From: Limnohabitans planktonicus II-D5
GTDB lineage: Bacteria; Pseudomonadota; Gammaproteobacteria; Burkholderiales; Burkholderiaceae_C
DNA length: 64,000 nt
Assembly: GCF_001270065.2 (NCBI RefSeq)
Contig: NZ_LFYT02000009.1
Coordinates: forward strand, 81,068-145,067
Direction of reading: 5' to 3'
The stretch's first letter is position 1. Each line of letters begins with the position of its first letter. The notes beneath the pieces were generated by a model, which had not been told where the DNA came from, made no database searches, and saw only the letters and a program-made list of their open reading frames with translations. Positions 35,031-44,416 of the stretch are shown here, one piece after another. The position numbers and the translations under genes are program-made.

Positions 35031-36464
35031 TTATTCGACCCGGCAGATCTTGAGCATGTTGGTGCCGCCGGGCGAACCCATGGGCTCGCCACAGGTGATG
35101 GCGTATACATCGCCCGTGCTCACGATGTTGCGTTTTTTCAGGTGGCCTTCGGCCTGCAGCAAAGCGGTATCGCGGTCAGCGCTGGTATCCAGCAACAACG
35201 GGCGCACATTGCGGAACAAGGTCATCTTGCGCTGCGACGACAGCTTGGTGGTCAAGGCATAAATCGGGATGTGCACCCGGTGGCGGCTCATCCACAAAGC
35301 GGTCGAGCCCGACTCGGTCAGGGCCACGATGGCCTTGGCACCCAGGTGATGCGCCGTGAACAGCGCCCCCATGGCAATCGACTGATCGATGCGCTTGAAG
35401 GTCTGGCCCTTGAAGTCGGCATCAAGCTGCACGTCTTCCGCGCCCTCGGCGGCCAGACAAATCTTGGCCATTTCTTCCACCGTTTCCAGCGGGTATTTGC
35501 CTGCGGCGGTCTCGGCGCTCAGCATCACGGCATCGGTGCCGTCCAGCACGGCGTTGGCCACGTCCGACACCTCAGCGCGGGTGGGCACCGGGTTGGTGAT
35601 CATGCTTTCCATCATCTGGGTGGCGGTAATCACCACCTTGTCGTGCACCTTGGCCAGCTTGATCATGCGTTTTTGCAAGGCAGGCACCGCCGCGTTACCC
35701 ACTTCCACCGCCAGATCACCCCGGGCCACCATGATGCCGTCGCTGGCGATCAGGATGCTTTCCAGGTGGGGAATGGCTTCGGCGCGTTCAATCTTGGCGA
35801 TCAGCCCAGGCTTGTGGCCGTATTCGGCCCCGGCCACATTGCACAACTGGCGGGCCATTTCCATGTCGGTGGCGTTTTTGGGAAAGCTCACGGCCACGTA
35901 GTCGGCCTTCAGGCTCATGGCGGTCTTGATGTCGTCCATGTCCTTGGCGGTCAGCGCTGGGGCCGTCAAGCCGCCGCCTTGCTTGTTGATGCCTTTGTTG
36001 TTGGAGAGCTCGCCGCCCAACTTGACGGTGGTGTGCACTTGCTCGCCTTTGACGGCCGCCACGTTCAGCACGATCAGGCCATCGTTGAGCAGCAGCACAT
36101 CACCCGCTTTCACATCGCGGGGCAATTCCTTGTAATCGAGTCCCACGCCATGGATATCGCCAGGTTCGGTGCGTGAGGCATCCAACACAAAGGACGCGCC
36201 GGGCTCCAGCATCACTTTGCCCTCGGCAAATTTGCCCACACGGATCTTGGGGCCCTGCAAGTCGGCCATGATGGCCACTTCACGGCCAGCACGCTGCGAG
36301 GCTTCACGCACCAGTCGGGCGCGGTCCACATGGTCCTGGGCCTTGCCGTGGCTGAAGTTCAGTCGCACCACATTCACCCCGGCACGGATCATGGCTTCAA
36401 GCAGGGCGGGATCGCTGGAAGCGGGGCCTAAGGTGGCAACAATTTTGGTGGCGCGAAGCGACAT
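35031..36464 (-). CDS. pyk: Pyruvate kinase
   Basis: A 477-residue glycolytic enzyme converting phosphoenolpyruvate and ADP to pyruvate and ATP. Motifs include RATKIVATLGPASS at the N-terminus, VRLNFSHG, MADLQGPKIRVG, the catalytic Lys region LIAKIERAEAIPH, and MVARGDLAVEVG. The C-terminal domain ends in GTNMLKICRVE. A GGAG site precedes the ATG at 36464. Same strand as fba and pgk in a loose glycolytic group. Confidence 0.97.
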   Translation of the reverse strand: MSLRATKIVATLGPASSDPALLEAMIRAGVNVVRLNFSHGKAQDHVDRARLVREASQRAGREVAIMADLQGPKIRVGKFAEGKVMLEPGASFVLDASRTEPGDIHGVGLDYKELPRDVKAGDVLLLNDGLIVLNVAAVKGEQVHTTVKLGGELSNNKGINKQGGGLTAPALTAKDMDDIKTAMSLKADYVAVSFPKNATDMEMARQLCNVAGAEYGHKPGLIAKIERAEAIPHLESILIASDGIMVARGDLAVEVGNAAVPALQKRMIKLAKVHDKVVITATQMMESMITNPVPTRAEVSDVANAVLDGTDAVMLSAETAAGKYPLETVEEMAKICLAAEGAEDVQLDADFKGQTFKRIDQSIAMGALFTAHHLGAKAIVALTESGSTALWMSRHRVHIPIYALTTKLSSQRKMTLFRNVRPLLLDTSADRDTALLQAEGHLKKRNIVSTGDVYAITCGEPMGSPGGTNMLKICRVE

Positions 36465-36690
36465 TCAGTGGACTCCATGTAATTTGATTTCAATTTTCCC
36501 ACGGAAACAGTTACATCCCTGTTTCTTTCGGAATTGTGCGCATGAACACATTCACACCGGTCATTGGAGCGCAAAAGGTCGCACCGGTGGGGGCTTAAGC
36601 CCCTGTCAGCCCACCCTCATTGATCCTTGTCAGGCCAGATGAACGCCCAAGCGACTAAACTTGCAGGCAAGCGATAAACATTCTTGTCTC

Positions 36691-37806
36691 ATGACCGCCA
36701 CCAACACCCACCCCTCCGCTCAGCCCGTCCCCCTGGACCAACCCCTACCCCACCGCAAAATCATTCGCGAGTGGCTGATCCCCCTGTCCGAGCGCACCAC
36801 CGTTTTGGCATTTGTGCTGCTGATCGTTGACTACGCCCTGTTTTTTGCCCTGATCACAGGCACCGTGTATTTCGATGCCGTCTGGGCCAAGCTGCTGTGC
36901 GGACTGGCTGCCGGTTTTGTGATCGGGCGTCTGTTCATCATCGGTCACGACGCCTGTCACCAGAGCCTCACGCCGCACCGCGAACTCAACAAGGTGTTGG
37001 GCCGCATCGCGTTCCTGCCTTCGCTCACCCCCTACAGCCTGTGGGACACCGGCCACAACGTGGTGCACCATGGTTACACCAACCTCAAAGGTGTGGACTT
37101 TGTCTGGACGCCCCTGACCGCCGCCGAGTTTGAAGCCCTCTCGCCCCTGCAAAAACTGCTCGAACGCGCCTACCGCAGCGGCTGGGCACCTGGTTTGTAT
37201 TACATGATCGAGATCTGGTGGAAGCGCGAGTTCTTCCCCAACAAATCCCACATGCCCACCCGCCGCCCGATCTTTTTCAAGGACAGCTCGCTGGTGACCG
37301 TGTTTGGCCTGCTCTGGATTGCCACCATTGCGGGGGCCGCTGTGGCCACGGGCCAGTCGGTCTGGCTGTCGCTGCTGCTGGGCTTTGCCGTGCCCTTCTT
37401 CTTCTGGAACACCATGATCGGCTTTGTGGTCTATGTGCATCACACCCACGTCAAGGTCTCCTGGCACGACAACAAGGCCGCCTGGACCAAAGCCGCGCCC
37501 TTCGTGTCGACCACGGTGCACCTGACCTTCCCCTTCAACATCGGCGCGTTGATGCACCACATCATGGAGCACACAGCCCACCATGTGGACATGAGCGTGC
37601 CTCTGTACCGCCTGAAAAAAGCCCAGGCCAAGCTCGAAGAAATGCTACCCGGCCGGATCATCGTGCAGCCCTTCTCTTGGAAGTGGTACTTCGAGACGGC
37701 CAAAAACTGCAAACTTTACGACTTCACCCGCGAGTGCTGGACCGACTTCAAGGGCAACATGACCAGCCCGGTACGCGGCAACCTGCCGCCTGCGGCGCAA
37801 GCCTGA
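36691..37806 (+). CDS. Membrane fatty acid desaturase
   Basis: A 371-residue integral membrane di-iron desaturase. The three histidine boxes are HDACHQ, HNVVHH and HIMEHTAHH, which hold the two irons. About four hydrophobic segments separate them. It resembles acyl-lipid desaturases of the omega-6/Delta12 type, but regiospecificity is not predictable. The ATG at 36691 (MTATNTHP) is preferred to one at 36661. A strong terminator follows within 20 bp, so it is monocistronic. Confidence 0.9.
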   Translation: MTATNTHPSAQPVPLDQPLPHRKIIREWLIPLSERTTVLAFVLLIVDYALFFALITGTVYFDAVWAKLLCGLAAGFVIGRLFIIGHDACHQSLTPHRELNKVLGRIAFLPSLTPYSLWDTGHNVVHHGYTNLKGVDFVWTPLTAAEFEALSPLQKLLERAYRSGWAPGLYYMIEIWWKREFFPNKSHMPTRRPIFFKDSSLVTVFGLLWIATIAGAAVATGQSVWLSLLLGFAVPFFFWNTMIGFVVYVHHTHVKVSWHDNKAAWTKAAPFVSTTVHLTFPFNIGALMHHIMEHTAHHVDMSVPLYRLKKAQAKLEEMLPGRIIVQPFSWKWYFETAKNCKLYDFTRECWTDFKGNMTSPVRGNLPPAAQA

Positions 37807-37823
37807 TCGGGCCTTTGGCCTGG

Positions 37824-37860
37824 ACAACAAAAAACCCCGCAATGCGGGGTTTTTTGTTGT
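37824..37860. terminator. Bidirectional intrinsic terminator after the desaturase gene
   Basis: A perfect inverted repeat with 17-base arms, GC core ACCCCGC/GCGGGGT and A- and T-tracts on either side. It ends the desaturase transcript and could also stop read-through from the opposite strand. Confidence 0.93.
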
Positions 37861-37910
37861 CGGAAATCTGAAGATTTTACTCGGGGGGCTGACACCACCG
37901 ACCTGCTATC

Positions 37911-38405
37911 GATTCGGCCCTGTGAAGTTTTCAATGCTCAAAGATGGTGTAAGTCGGCGATCGAAGACCCCGACTGGGGCCTGTGCCACCACCCATCATG
38001 TCGGACTCTGCGAGTGCCGACCTACGAGGTGACACGTCTCACCCATTTCAAACTTCAGCGTGCCGGATCCATCAATAAGCTGTAGGTCGGCGGTCGAAGA
38101 CCCCGACAGGGGCCTGCGCCGCAACCCAGCATGTCGGACTCTGCGAGTGCCGACCTACGAGGTGACACGTCTCACCCATTTCAAACTTCAGCGTGCCGGA
38201 TCAATATTGATTCGGCCCTGTGAAGTTTTCAATGCGCAAAGCTGTTGTAGGTCGGCGGTCGAAGACTCCGACATGGGCCTGTGCCGAAACCAATAACGTC
38301 GGACTCTGCGAGTGCCGACCTACGAGATGACATCCCGTACCCATTTCAAACTTCAGCGTGCCGAATCAATAAATACGCTGTAGGTCGGCGGCTTCAGCCC
38401 CGACG
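37911..38405. repeat. Paired-hairpin repeat cluster 4 with longer composite repeat, left of pgk
   Basis: Several A/B hairpin pairs are embedded in longer repeated text. TTCGGCCCTGTGAAGTTTTC occurs at about 37913 and 38211, and ACCCATTTCAAACTTCAGCG at about 38041, 38172 and 38340. Hairpins use ACTC-TGC-GAGT, GGTC/GACC and, at the end, GGCT/AGCC inner stems. Some arms are decayed (TAAGTCGGCGATCG). The block fills the convergent gap between the desaturase and pgk, and the same composite text recurs on the other side of pgk. Confidence 0.85.
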
Positions 38406-38409
38406 AGCT

Positions 38410-39603
38410 TCAACAGGCTGCGCGCTTGGCCAGGATCTCGAAAGCAGGCAAGGTCTTGCCTTCCAGGATTTCCAGGAACGCGCCACCGCCCGTGGAGATA
38501 TAGCCGACCTGCTTTTCGATGCCGTATTTGGCAATTGCCGCCAGGGTGTCACCGCCGCCTGCAATGCTGAAGGCGCTGGACTCGGCAATCGCCTGGGCGA
38601 TCACCTTGGTGCCGTTTTCGAAGGCCGCAAACTCGAACACGCCCACCGGGCCATTCCAGACGATGGTGCCTGCCTGCTTGAGCTGGGCAGCCAATTTGGC
38701 AGCCGTCTCGGGACCGATGTCCAAAATCATGTCGTCGTCGGCCACCTCGGTGGCTTTTTTCACAGTGGCCACCGCGTCTGCCGCAAAGGTCTTGGCGGTC
38801 ACCACATCGGTCGGAATCGGCACTTCGGCACCCCGAGCCTTCATGGCCTCGATCACGGCTTTGGCTTCGCCCACCAGATCGGCTTCGGCCAGGCTCTTGC
38901 CGATCTTCAGGCCAGCAGCCAACATGAAGGTGTTGGCAATGCCGCCGCCCACGATGAGCTGGTCCACGTTTTGAGACAGACTTTTCAGGATGGTCAGCTT
39001 GGTGGACACCTTGCTACCCGCCACGATGGCCGCCAGTGGGCGCTTCGGGTTGGCCAGCGCCTGGGTGATGGCATCGATCTCGGCGGCCAGCAAAGGGCCT
39101 GCGCAGGCGATGGGGGCGAACTGGGCGATGCCGTAGGTCGTGCCTTCTGCACGGTGCGCGGTGCCAAAGGCGTCGTTCACATAGATGTCGCACAAAGCGG
39201 CCATCTTGCGGGCCAGTTCTTCGTTGTTCTTTTTCTCGCCTTTGTTGACGCGGCAGTTTTCGAGCAGCACGACCTGGCCGGGAGACACGGTCACGCCGTC
39301 CACCCAGTTGGCAACCAGGGGAACATCGCGGCCCAGCAACTCGCCCAGGCGCTTGGCCACCGGAGCCAGCGAGTCTTCGGGTTTGAATTCACCTTCGGTC
39401 GGGCGGCCCAAATGGCTGGTCACCATGACGGCAGCACCCGCGGCCAGGGCCATCTGGATGCAAGGCACGCTGGCGCGGATGCGGGTGTCTTCGGTGATGC
39501 TGCCATCGTCTGCTTGCGGCACATTCAGATCGGCACGGATGAATACGCGTTGGCCCGCAGCTTTGCCGCTGGCGCACAGGTCAGAAAAACGGATGACATT
39601 CAT
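38410..39603 (-). CDS. pgk: Phosphoglycerate kinase
   Basis: A 397-residue two-domain kinase of glycolysis. The N-terminus has [12 protein letters not shown], followed by [12 protein letters not shown] (substrate loop). The hinge and nucleotide domain have [20 protein letters not shown] and the C-terminal [18 protein letters not shown]. The ATG at 39603 (MNVIRFSD) matches family starts. It stands alone, flanked on both sides by the same composite repeats. Confidence 0.97.
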   Translation of the reverse strand: MNVIRFSDLCASGKAAGQRVFIRADLNVPQADDGSITEDTRIRASVPCIQMALAAGAAVMVTSHLGRPTEGEFKPEDSLAPVAKRLGELLGRDVPLVANWVDGVTVSPGQVVLLENCRVNKGEKKNNEELARKMAALCDIYVNDAFGTAHRAEGTTYGIAQFAPIACAGPLLAAEIDAITQALANPKRPLAAIVAGSKVSTKLTILKSLSQNVDQLIVGGGIANTFMLAAGLKIGKSLAEADLVGEAKAVIEAMKARGAEVPIPTDVVTAKTFAADAVATVKKATEVADDDMILDIGPETAAKLAAQLKQAGTIVWNGPVGVFEFAAFENGTKVIAQAIAESSAFSIAGGGDTLAAIAKYGIEKQVGYISTGGGAFLEILEGKTLPAFEILAKRAAC

Positions 39604-39705
39604 GAGTTGACTCGCTTGGGAAAAATGACTTCCTGTCATTTTAAAAGCCTGCACTGACAGGGGCTGACGCCGGGGCCGGTACGAACCCCGAACAACGCCC
39701 TATAG

Positions 39706-40230
39706 CTTCGGCCCTGTGAAGTTTTCAATGCTCAAAGATGTTGCAGGTCGGCGGTCGAAGACCCCGACAGGGGGCCTGTGCCACAACCCATCATGTCGGA
39801 CTCTTCGGGTGACGACCTACGGGTGCATGCTGTAGGTCGGCGGTCGAAGACACCTACATGGGGCCTGTGCAGAAGTGGGTAAACTTCAATCTTGCACCTT
39901 GTGGGAGCCAGCCCTGCTGGCGATCAGACGCATGTAGACCACAGGCTTTTCGCTTGCAGGGCAAGCTCCCACAAAATCCTCCCAACGCGCAACATACGGC
40001 TCAGGGGCCTGTGCCGAAGCGAGCAAACGTCGGACTCTCCGAGTACCGACCTACGAGGTGCCATGCCTCACCCATTTCAAACTTCAGCGTCCCGGATCCA
40101 TCAATAAGCTGTAGGTCGGCGGTCGAAGACCCCGACAGGGGCCTGTGCCACCACCCATCATGTCGGACTCTGCGAGTGGCGACCTACGAGGTGCCATGCC
40201 TCACACATTTCAGACTTAAGCGTACGGGAT
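39706..40230. repeat. Paired-hairpin repeat cluster 5 with composite repeat, right of pgk
   Basis: Contains the same composite text as cluster 4 (TTCGGCCCTGTGAAGTTTTC at about 39710; ACCCATTTCAAACTTCAGCG at about 40070) plus four or more hairpin arms of ACTC/GAGT and GGTC/GACC type, some decayed. A second dispersed repeat family is inserted at 39895-39972. The block fills the 639-bp gap between pgk and azlD. Confidence 0.85.
39895..39972. repeat. Second dispersed repeat family (GTGGGAGC palindrome), copy in cluster 5
   Basis: The element starts TTGTGGGAGCCAGCCCTGCT and ends GGGCAAGCTCCCACAA, so its ends form an inverted repeat TGTGGGAGC/GCTCCCACA with internal stems CAGCCCTGCTGG and CTTGCAGGGCAAG. 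Near-identical copies lie at about 63405-63478 and 63816-63892 in the opposite orientation, and a half copy starts each 282-bp repeat. It resembles the REP elements of pseudomonads. Confidence 0.8.
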
Positions 40231-40242
40231 CCATAACCCACG

Positions 40243-40590
40243 TCACCAGCCGAGGCCCAAATGCAGCGGCAAATACACCACCATGCCAGCAATGATGGTC
40301 AGAAACACATCGCGTCGCCAAAAATAGACCGCCGCACCCACCACTGCCGAAAAAATGCGAGCATCCTGCCAAGTGCTGACCAGCACGCCTTGCACCGTGA
40401 TGATTTCGGGCACCACCACGGCCGACAAGGCGGCAATGGGCGCGTATTGCAGACCGCGCTGCGCCCAGTGGGGCAGCTGCCAGCTTTTGCTCGAGATGAA
40501 AAAGAAGCTGCGCGTGAGCACCGTGACCAGCGCTAGCCCAACGATCACGGCCAAAGTCCACAGGTCAGACCCGCCCCAATTGGCGCTCAT
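40243..40590 (-). CDS. azlD: AzlD-family branched-chain amino acid exporter subunit
   Basis: A 115-residue protein with four hydrophobic segments, including VTVLTRSFFFISS and the conserved YAPIAALSAVVVPEI, as in the AzlD family. It works with the larger AzlC subunit to export branched-chain or related amino acids. Its start overlaps the azlC stop by 4 bp. Confidence 0.88.
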   Translation of the reverse strand: MSANWGGSDLWTLAVIVGLALVTVLTRSFFFISSKSWQLPHWAQRGLQYAPIAALSAVVVPEIITVQGVLVSTWQDARIFSAVVGAAVYFWRRDVFLTIIAGMVVYLPLHLGLGW

Positions 40591-41318
40591 GCCGCCACTC
40601 CGGGCGTCGGTCGGATTTTCTCAACCGTCAGACACAGGATCACCGCCGCAGCAATCGCCACCACGATGTTGAGCTTGAGCGGCAGGCTGTAGGCCACCAC
40701 CGCCGCAGCGCCAGCGACTGCCGCCGACAGCATGCGCATGCGCGAGCTGGCCAGCGAACACTGGATGCCCAGCAGACACAAAATGCCCGCAAAACCCAGA
40801 CCCCAGCTGGGCGGGATCATGTTGGCCAGCGCGATGCCGACAAAGCTTGCCACCATCCAGGACAACCAATTCAAAAAGTCGTTGCCCGCCAGATAAGCCT
40901 CTTGCTCCAGACGCCCCTCGGCGGTCTCGGCTGGATGGGGAAACTTGCGCACAAACAGCACATAGCTGATGTCGGTCGTCAGGTAGCCGTGAAACATGCG
41001 TTGCCAGCGCGGCAGGTGCATCAGAAACTGGCGCAGGTGCAGGCTGAACACCACAAAGCGCAAATTGACGCAAAAGCCGGTCGCCAAAATCACCCAGGCG
41101 GGTGCACCCGCCACAATGAGCGGAATGGCCGCCAGCTGCGAGCTGCCCGCGAACACCAACAGCGTCATGGCGCTGGCCTCGAACACGCTCATGCCTGACT
41201 TGACCATGGCCACACCCGTCATCAGGCCCCAGGCGGCAATGCCGGGTGACTGCGGCGACACCTCGCGCATGCCCAGCACAAAAGCGGGGTGACGGTACAG
41301 GCGCGAGCGAAAAAACAT
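40587..41318 (-). CDS. azlC: AzlC-family branched-chain amino acid exporter subunit
   Basis: A 243-residue membrane protein with several hydrophobic segments. Family marks are GMSVFEASAMTLLVFAGSSQLAAIPL and the NLRFVVFSLHLR loop. The start ATG at 41318 shares a base with the fmt stop (TGATG), giving close coupling to fmt and def. The open frame runs further upstream inside fmt, but that part has no membrane character. Substrate assignment rests on the family. Confidence 0.88.
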   Translation of the reverse strand: MFFRSRLYRHPAFVLGMREVSPQSPGIAAWGLMTGVAMVKSGMSVFEASAMTLLVFAGSSQLAAIPLIVAGAPAWVILATGFCVNLRFVVFSLHLRQFLMHLPRWQRMFHGYLTTDISYVLFVRKFPHPAETAEGRLEQEAYLAGNDFLNWLSWMVASFVGIALANMIPPSWGLGFAGILCLLGIQCSLASSRMRMLSAAVAGAAAVVAYSLPLKLNIVVAIAAAVILCLTVEKIRPTPGVAA

Positions 41319-42283
41319 CAGGCCACCACCAGACGCTGGCCGGCCTGCAATGGGCAGCCGCGCAGAAAGTCGGCGGCACTCAATCGCTTGCCACCGGGGC
41401 GCTGCAGTTGCGTCAGGCACAACTGGCCTTGGCCACAGGCCACGCGTACCCCGGATGCATCGGCGCTGAGCACGGTACCCGGATCAGCAGCTTGCGCAGC
41501 GGGTTCGGCCTCGGCTTGCCAGATCTTCAAAGTTTCCACGCCCGAGGCGGTGGACAGCGGCACGGTCATGCCCGGGAAGGGGTCAAAGGCACGGATGCGC
41601 CGCGCCAGCAGTTCGGCGCTCAAGGCCCAGTCCAAGGCTGCTTCTGCTTTGTCAATCTTGTGCGCGTAGTTCACGCCTTCAGCGGGTTGGGGCTGGTGCG
41701 GCAAGTCATCAAGCTGCGCCAGCGCCTGCACGATGGCCTGCCCACCCAGCTCGGCCAGTCGGTCGTGCAGCACTGCGGTGGTGTCTCTGGGCGCAATCAG
41801 GCAAGGCAAGACCAGCAGCATGTCGCCGGTGTCCAGACCCGCGTCCATCTGCATGATGGTGATGCCGGTTTGCGCATCGCCCGCCTCGATGGCGCGGTGA
41901 ATCGGCGCAGCCCCGCGCCAGCGCGGCAAGAGGGAGGCATGGATGTTGAGGCACCCGCGGGGTGGCAAGTCCAGCACCCACTGCGGCAAGATCAGGCCGT
42001 AGGCGGCCACGATCATGGCGTCGGCTTGGGCGTCCAGCAAGGTCTGGCGGGCGGCTACCGCGTCTTCGGGGTATTTGCCATCGAGCCGCAAGCTGCGCGG
42101 CTGGGCCACCGGCACCGCATGATCCAGCGCCCATTGCTTGACGGGTGAAGGCTGAAGCTTCATGCCCCGCCCGGCGGGTCGGTCGGGCTGGGTCAGCACC
42201 AGCACGATCTGGTGCCCGGCTGCGTGCAGGGCGGCCATGGCCACTTGGGCAAATTCGGGCGTGCCCGCAAAAATCAAACGCAT
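41318..42283 (-). CDS. fmt: Methionyl-tRNA formyltransferase
   Basis: A 321-residue enzyme that formylates initiator Met-tRNA. Visible motifs are [15 protein letters not shown] at the start, [12 protein letters not shown], and the catalytic region [21 protein letters not shown] with the conserved Asn, His and SLLPRWRG loop, followed by the C-terminal beta-barrel domain. It is encoded 7 bp after def, whose product removes the same formyl group from new proteins. Confidence 0.96.
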   Translation of the reverse strand: MRLIFAGTPEFAQVAMAALHAAGHQIVLVLTQPDRPAGRGMKLQPSPVKQWALDHAVPVAQPRSLRLDGKYPEDAVAARQTLLDAQADAMIVAAYGLILPQWVLDLPPRGCLNIHASLLPRWRGAAPIHRAIEAGDAQTGITIMQMDAGLDTGDMLLVLPCLIAPRDTTAVLHDRLAELGGQAIVQALAQLDDLPHQPQPAEGVNYAHKIDKAEAALDWALSAELLARRIRAFDPFPGMTVPLSTASGVETLKIWQAEAEPAAQAADPGTVLSADASGVRVACGQGQLCLTQLQRPGGKRLSAADFLRGCPLQAGQRLVVA

Positions 42284-42290
42284 AGGGAGA

Positions 42291-42797
42291 TCAGCGCCCG
42301 GCTTTTTGGGCTTTGACCATCTTCGTCTTGATGCGGCCTTGCTTGAGGGGCGAGAGGTATTCCACAAACACCTTGCCCATCAGGTGGTCCAGCTCGTGTT
42401 GGATGCAAATGGCCAGCATGCCCTCGGCCTCGATCGTGCGGCTTTGGCCATCGCGGTCCAGTGCGGTCACCTTCACTTGGGTGGCGCGCTCCACGCCGTC
42501 GTAAATGCCGGGCACCGACAAACAGCCCTCTTCGCCCTTGACGCGCTCCTCATTCATCCAGGTGATCTCGGGATTGATCAGCACCATGGGCTGGTTGCGC
42601 TCTTCAGAGGTGTCGATCACCACCAGGCGCTCGTGCACATCGATCTGCGAAGCGGCCAGGCCAATGCCGCCGGCCTCGTACATGGTTTCAACCATGTCAT
42701 CGATCAGGGCGTGGATACGGGCGTCCACCGCTTGCACAGGTTTGGCCACCTTGTGCAGGCGAGGGTCGGGGTAGCAAAGGATGGGAAGCAGGGCCAT
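42291..42797 (-). CDS. def: Peptide deformylase
   Basis: A 168-residue metalloprotease with the three PDF motifs in order: [17 protein letters not shown] and QHELDHLMG, the last giving the HExxH-type metal ligands. It removes the formyl group from nascent proteins. The start at 42797 gives [14 protein letters not shown], a typical opening. First gene of the def-fmt-azlC-azlD unit, divergent from dprA. Confidence 0.96.
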   Translation of the reverse strand: MALLPILCYPDPRLHKVAKPVQAVDARIHALIDDMVETMYEAGGIGLAASQIDVHERLVVIDTSEERNQPMVLINPEITWMNEERVKGEEGCLSVPGIYDGVERATQVKVTALDRDGQSRTIEAEGMLAICIQHELDHLMGKVFVEYLSPLKQGRIKTKMVKAQKAGR

Positions 42798-42992
42798 GGG
42801 TCAAAAGCTAGAAGAAACCAATCCTGTATTGTCCCTAATTTTGAAAGCGTCTGCCCCTCCAAGCCCGTTGTTTGAGGTGCAAAAGCTGCGGCCACGCGCT
42901 TTCAGGCCTCAATCCTTCGCCCTTGGCACTACGCCAGCTTTGGCCCACAATGCCTGCACAGACGGCTTTCAAGGCTGCACAGGGAGAGACAC

Positions 42993-44153
42993 ATGATGGA
43001 CAGCTCTGAAGAATTGGGTGCCTGGTTGCGCCTGGTGCTCACAAACGGCGTGGGCCCCGAAACCGCCCGCAACCTGATGGCCGCGTTTGGCGAACCCCAG
43101 GCCATCTTTGCGCAAACAGAATCGGCCTTGCGCCAGATCGTCCCGCCCCAGCAGGCCAAGGCCCTGCGCCAAACACCCGCAGGCTGGGCAGAACTCACCG
43201 CTGAAACCTGGCAATGGCTGCAAGCCGATGAACCGTCTGGCCAGACGCGAGCCGTGCTCACGCTGGGGGATGCCGACTACCCGGCCCCGCTGCTGCAAAT
43301 CCCAGACCCACCCCTGATGCTCTACGCCCTGGGCCAAGTCAGCGCCCTGCGCCATTTGCATGTGGACCGCTCCTTGGCCATGGTCGGCAGTCGCAACCCC
43401 ACGCCCCAGGGCGCTGTCAACGCCCGGGAATTTGCGCGCAGCCTGGCCGCCAGCGGGCTGACCATCGTCTCGGGCCTGGCGCTGGGTGTGGATGGCGCTG
43501 CCCACGAAGGCGCTCTGCAAGGGGCGCAAGCGGGCGCGCTGGCCACCATCGCGGTGGTCGGCACCGGACTGGACCGGGTCTATCCCCGCCAGCACCGTGA
43601 CCTGGCGCACCGCATCACGGCATCTGGCCTGATCCTGAGCGAATACCCGCTGGGCACACCGCCACTGGCGCACCATTTCCCAAGGCGCAATCGCCTGATT
43701 TCCGGCTTGTCTCAAGCCACCCTGGTGGTCGAAGCGGCCTTGCAGTCGGGCTCGCTCATCACCGCCAAACAAGCGCTGGAGCAAGGCCGCGACGTGATGG
43801 CCATTCCCGGCTCCATCCACTCCGCACAGGCCAAAGGCTGCCACGCCCTCATCAAACAAGGGGCCAAATTGGTCGAATCAGCCCAGGACGTGCTCGAAGA
43901 ACTGCGCATGAGCGACCCTTTTGCACAGGTGCCACTCGCCCTGGATTCTTCTCCTGCGGCCTCATCCCACCAAGAACCCGACGAGGACGAACTGCTCCAG
44001 CACATGGGCCACGACCCGGTGAGCCTGGACGCCCTGCAAGCACGTTGCGGCTGGCCCACCGCCCAGCTGCAAGCACAGCTGCTGGAGCTGGAATTGATGG
44101 GGCAAGTGGGCCGTCTGCCCGGCGGCTTGTTTCAGCGCATCGGCGTCGCATAA
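42993..44153 (+). CDS. dprA: DNA-processing protein DprA
   Basis: A 386-residue protein that loads RecA on incoming single-stranded DNA during natural transformation. The Rossmann-like core has MVGSRNPTPQG, GLALGVDGAAHEGAL, the FPRRNRLISGLS nucleotide-binding region and MAIPGSIHSAQAKGCHALIKQGA. The C-terminal 70 residues look like the winged-helix DprA extension. AGGGAGAG precedes the first ATG; a second ATG follows directly. Convergent with secF, with hairpin repeats between. Confidence 0.95.
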   Translation: MMDSSEELGAWLRLVLTNGVGPETARNLMAAFGEPQAIFAQTESALRQIVPPQQAKALRQTPAGWAELTAETWQWLQADEPSGQTRAVLTLGDADYPAPLLQIPDPPLMLYALGQVSALRHLHVDRSLAMVGSRNPTPQGAVNAREFARSLAASGLTIVSGLALGVDGAAHEGALQGAQAGALATIAVVGTGLDRVYPRQHRDLAHRITASGLILSEYPLGTPPLAHHFPRRNRLISGLSQATLVVEAALQSGSLITAKQALEQGRDVMAIPGSIHSAQAKGCHALIKQGAKLVESAQDVLEELRMSDPFAQVPLALDSSPAASSHQEPDEDELLQHMGHDPVSLDALQARCGWPTAQLQAQLLELELMGQVGRLPGGLFQRIGVA

Positions 44154-44164
44154 CGCCCGCCATC

Positions 44165-44320
44165 ATGTCGGGGTCTTCGACCACCGACCTACCAAACGCA
44201 AAATCTTTGCCCTGTAGGTCGGCACTCGAAGAGTCCGACATTCGAGGCGGACCCACACCCGCGATCACAACGATGGAGGTTTGCGCGGGTTCATGTCGGG
44301 GTCTTCAAACACCGACCTGC
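44165..44320. repeat. Paired-hairpin repeat cluster 6
   Basis: One full pair (GGTC/GACC hairpin at about 44165, ACTC/GAGT hairpin at about 44214) and one decayed arm at about 44295 (GGTCTTCAAACACC), followed by a run of ten C at about 44321-44331. It lies between the convergent dprA and secF genes. Confidence 0.8.
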
Positions 44321-44368
44321 ACCCCCCCCCCGTAACTGCAGCCACTTCAGGTGCAAACACCAAAAACA

Positions 44369-44391
44369 AAGGGCGCCACCTGGGCGCCCTT
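44369..44391 (-). terminator. Intrinsic terminator after secF
   Basis: On the minus strand AAGGGCGCCC/GGCGCCCTT form a stem, followed by TGTTTTTGGTGTTT. It lies 26 bp past the secF stop and would end the secDF transcript. Confidence 0.82.
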
Positions 44392-44416
44392 GAGAAAGTT
44401 CAGCAAAAAATCCGGC

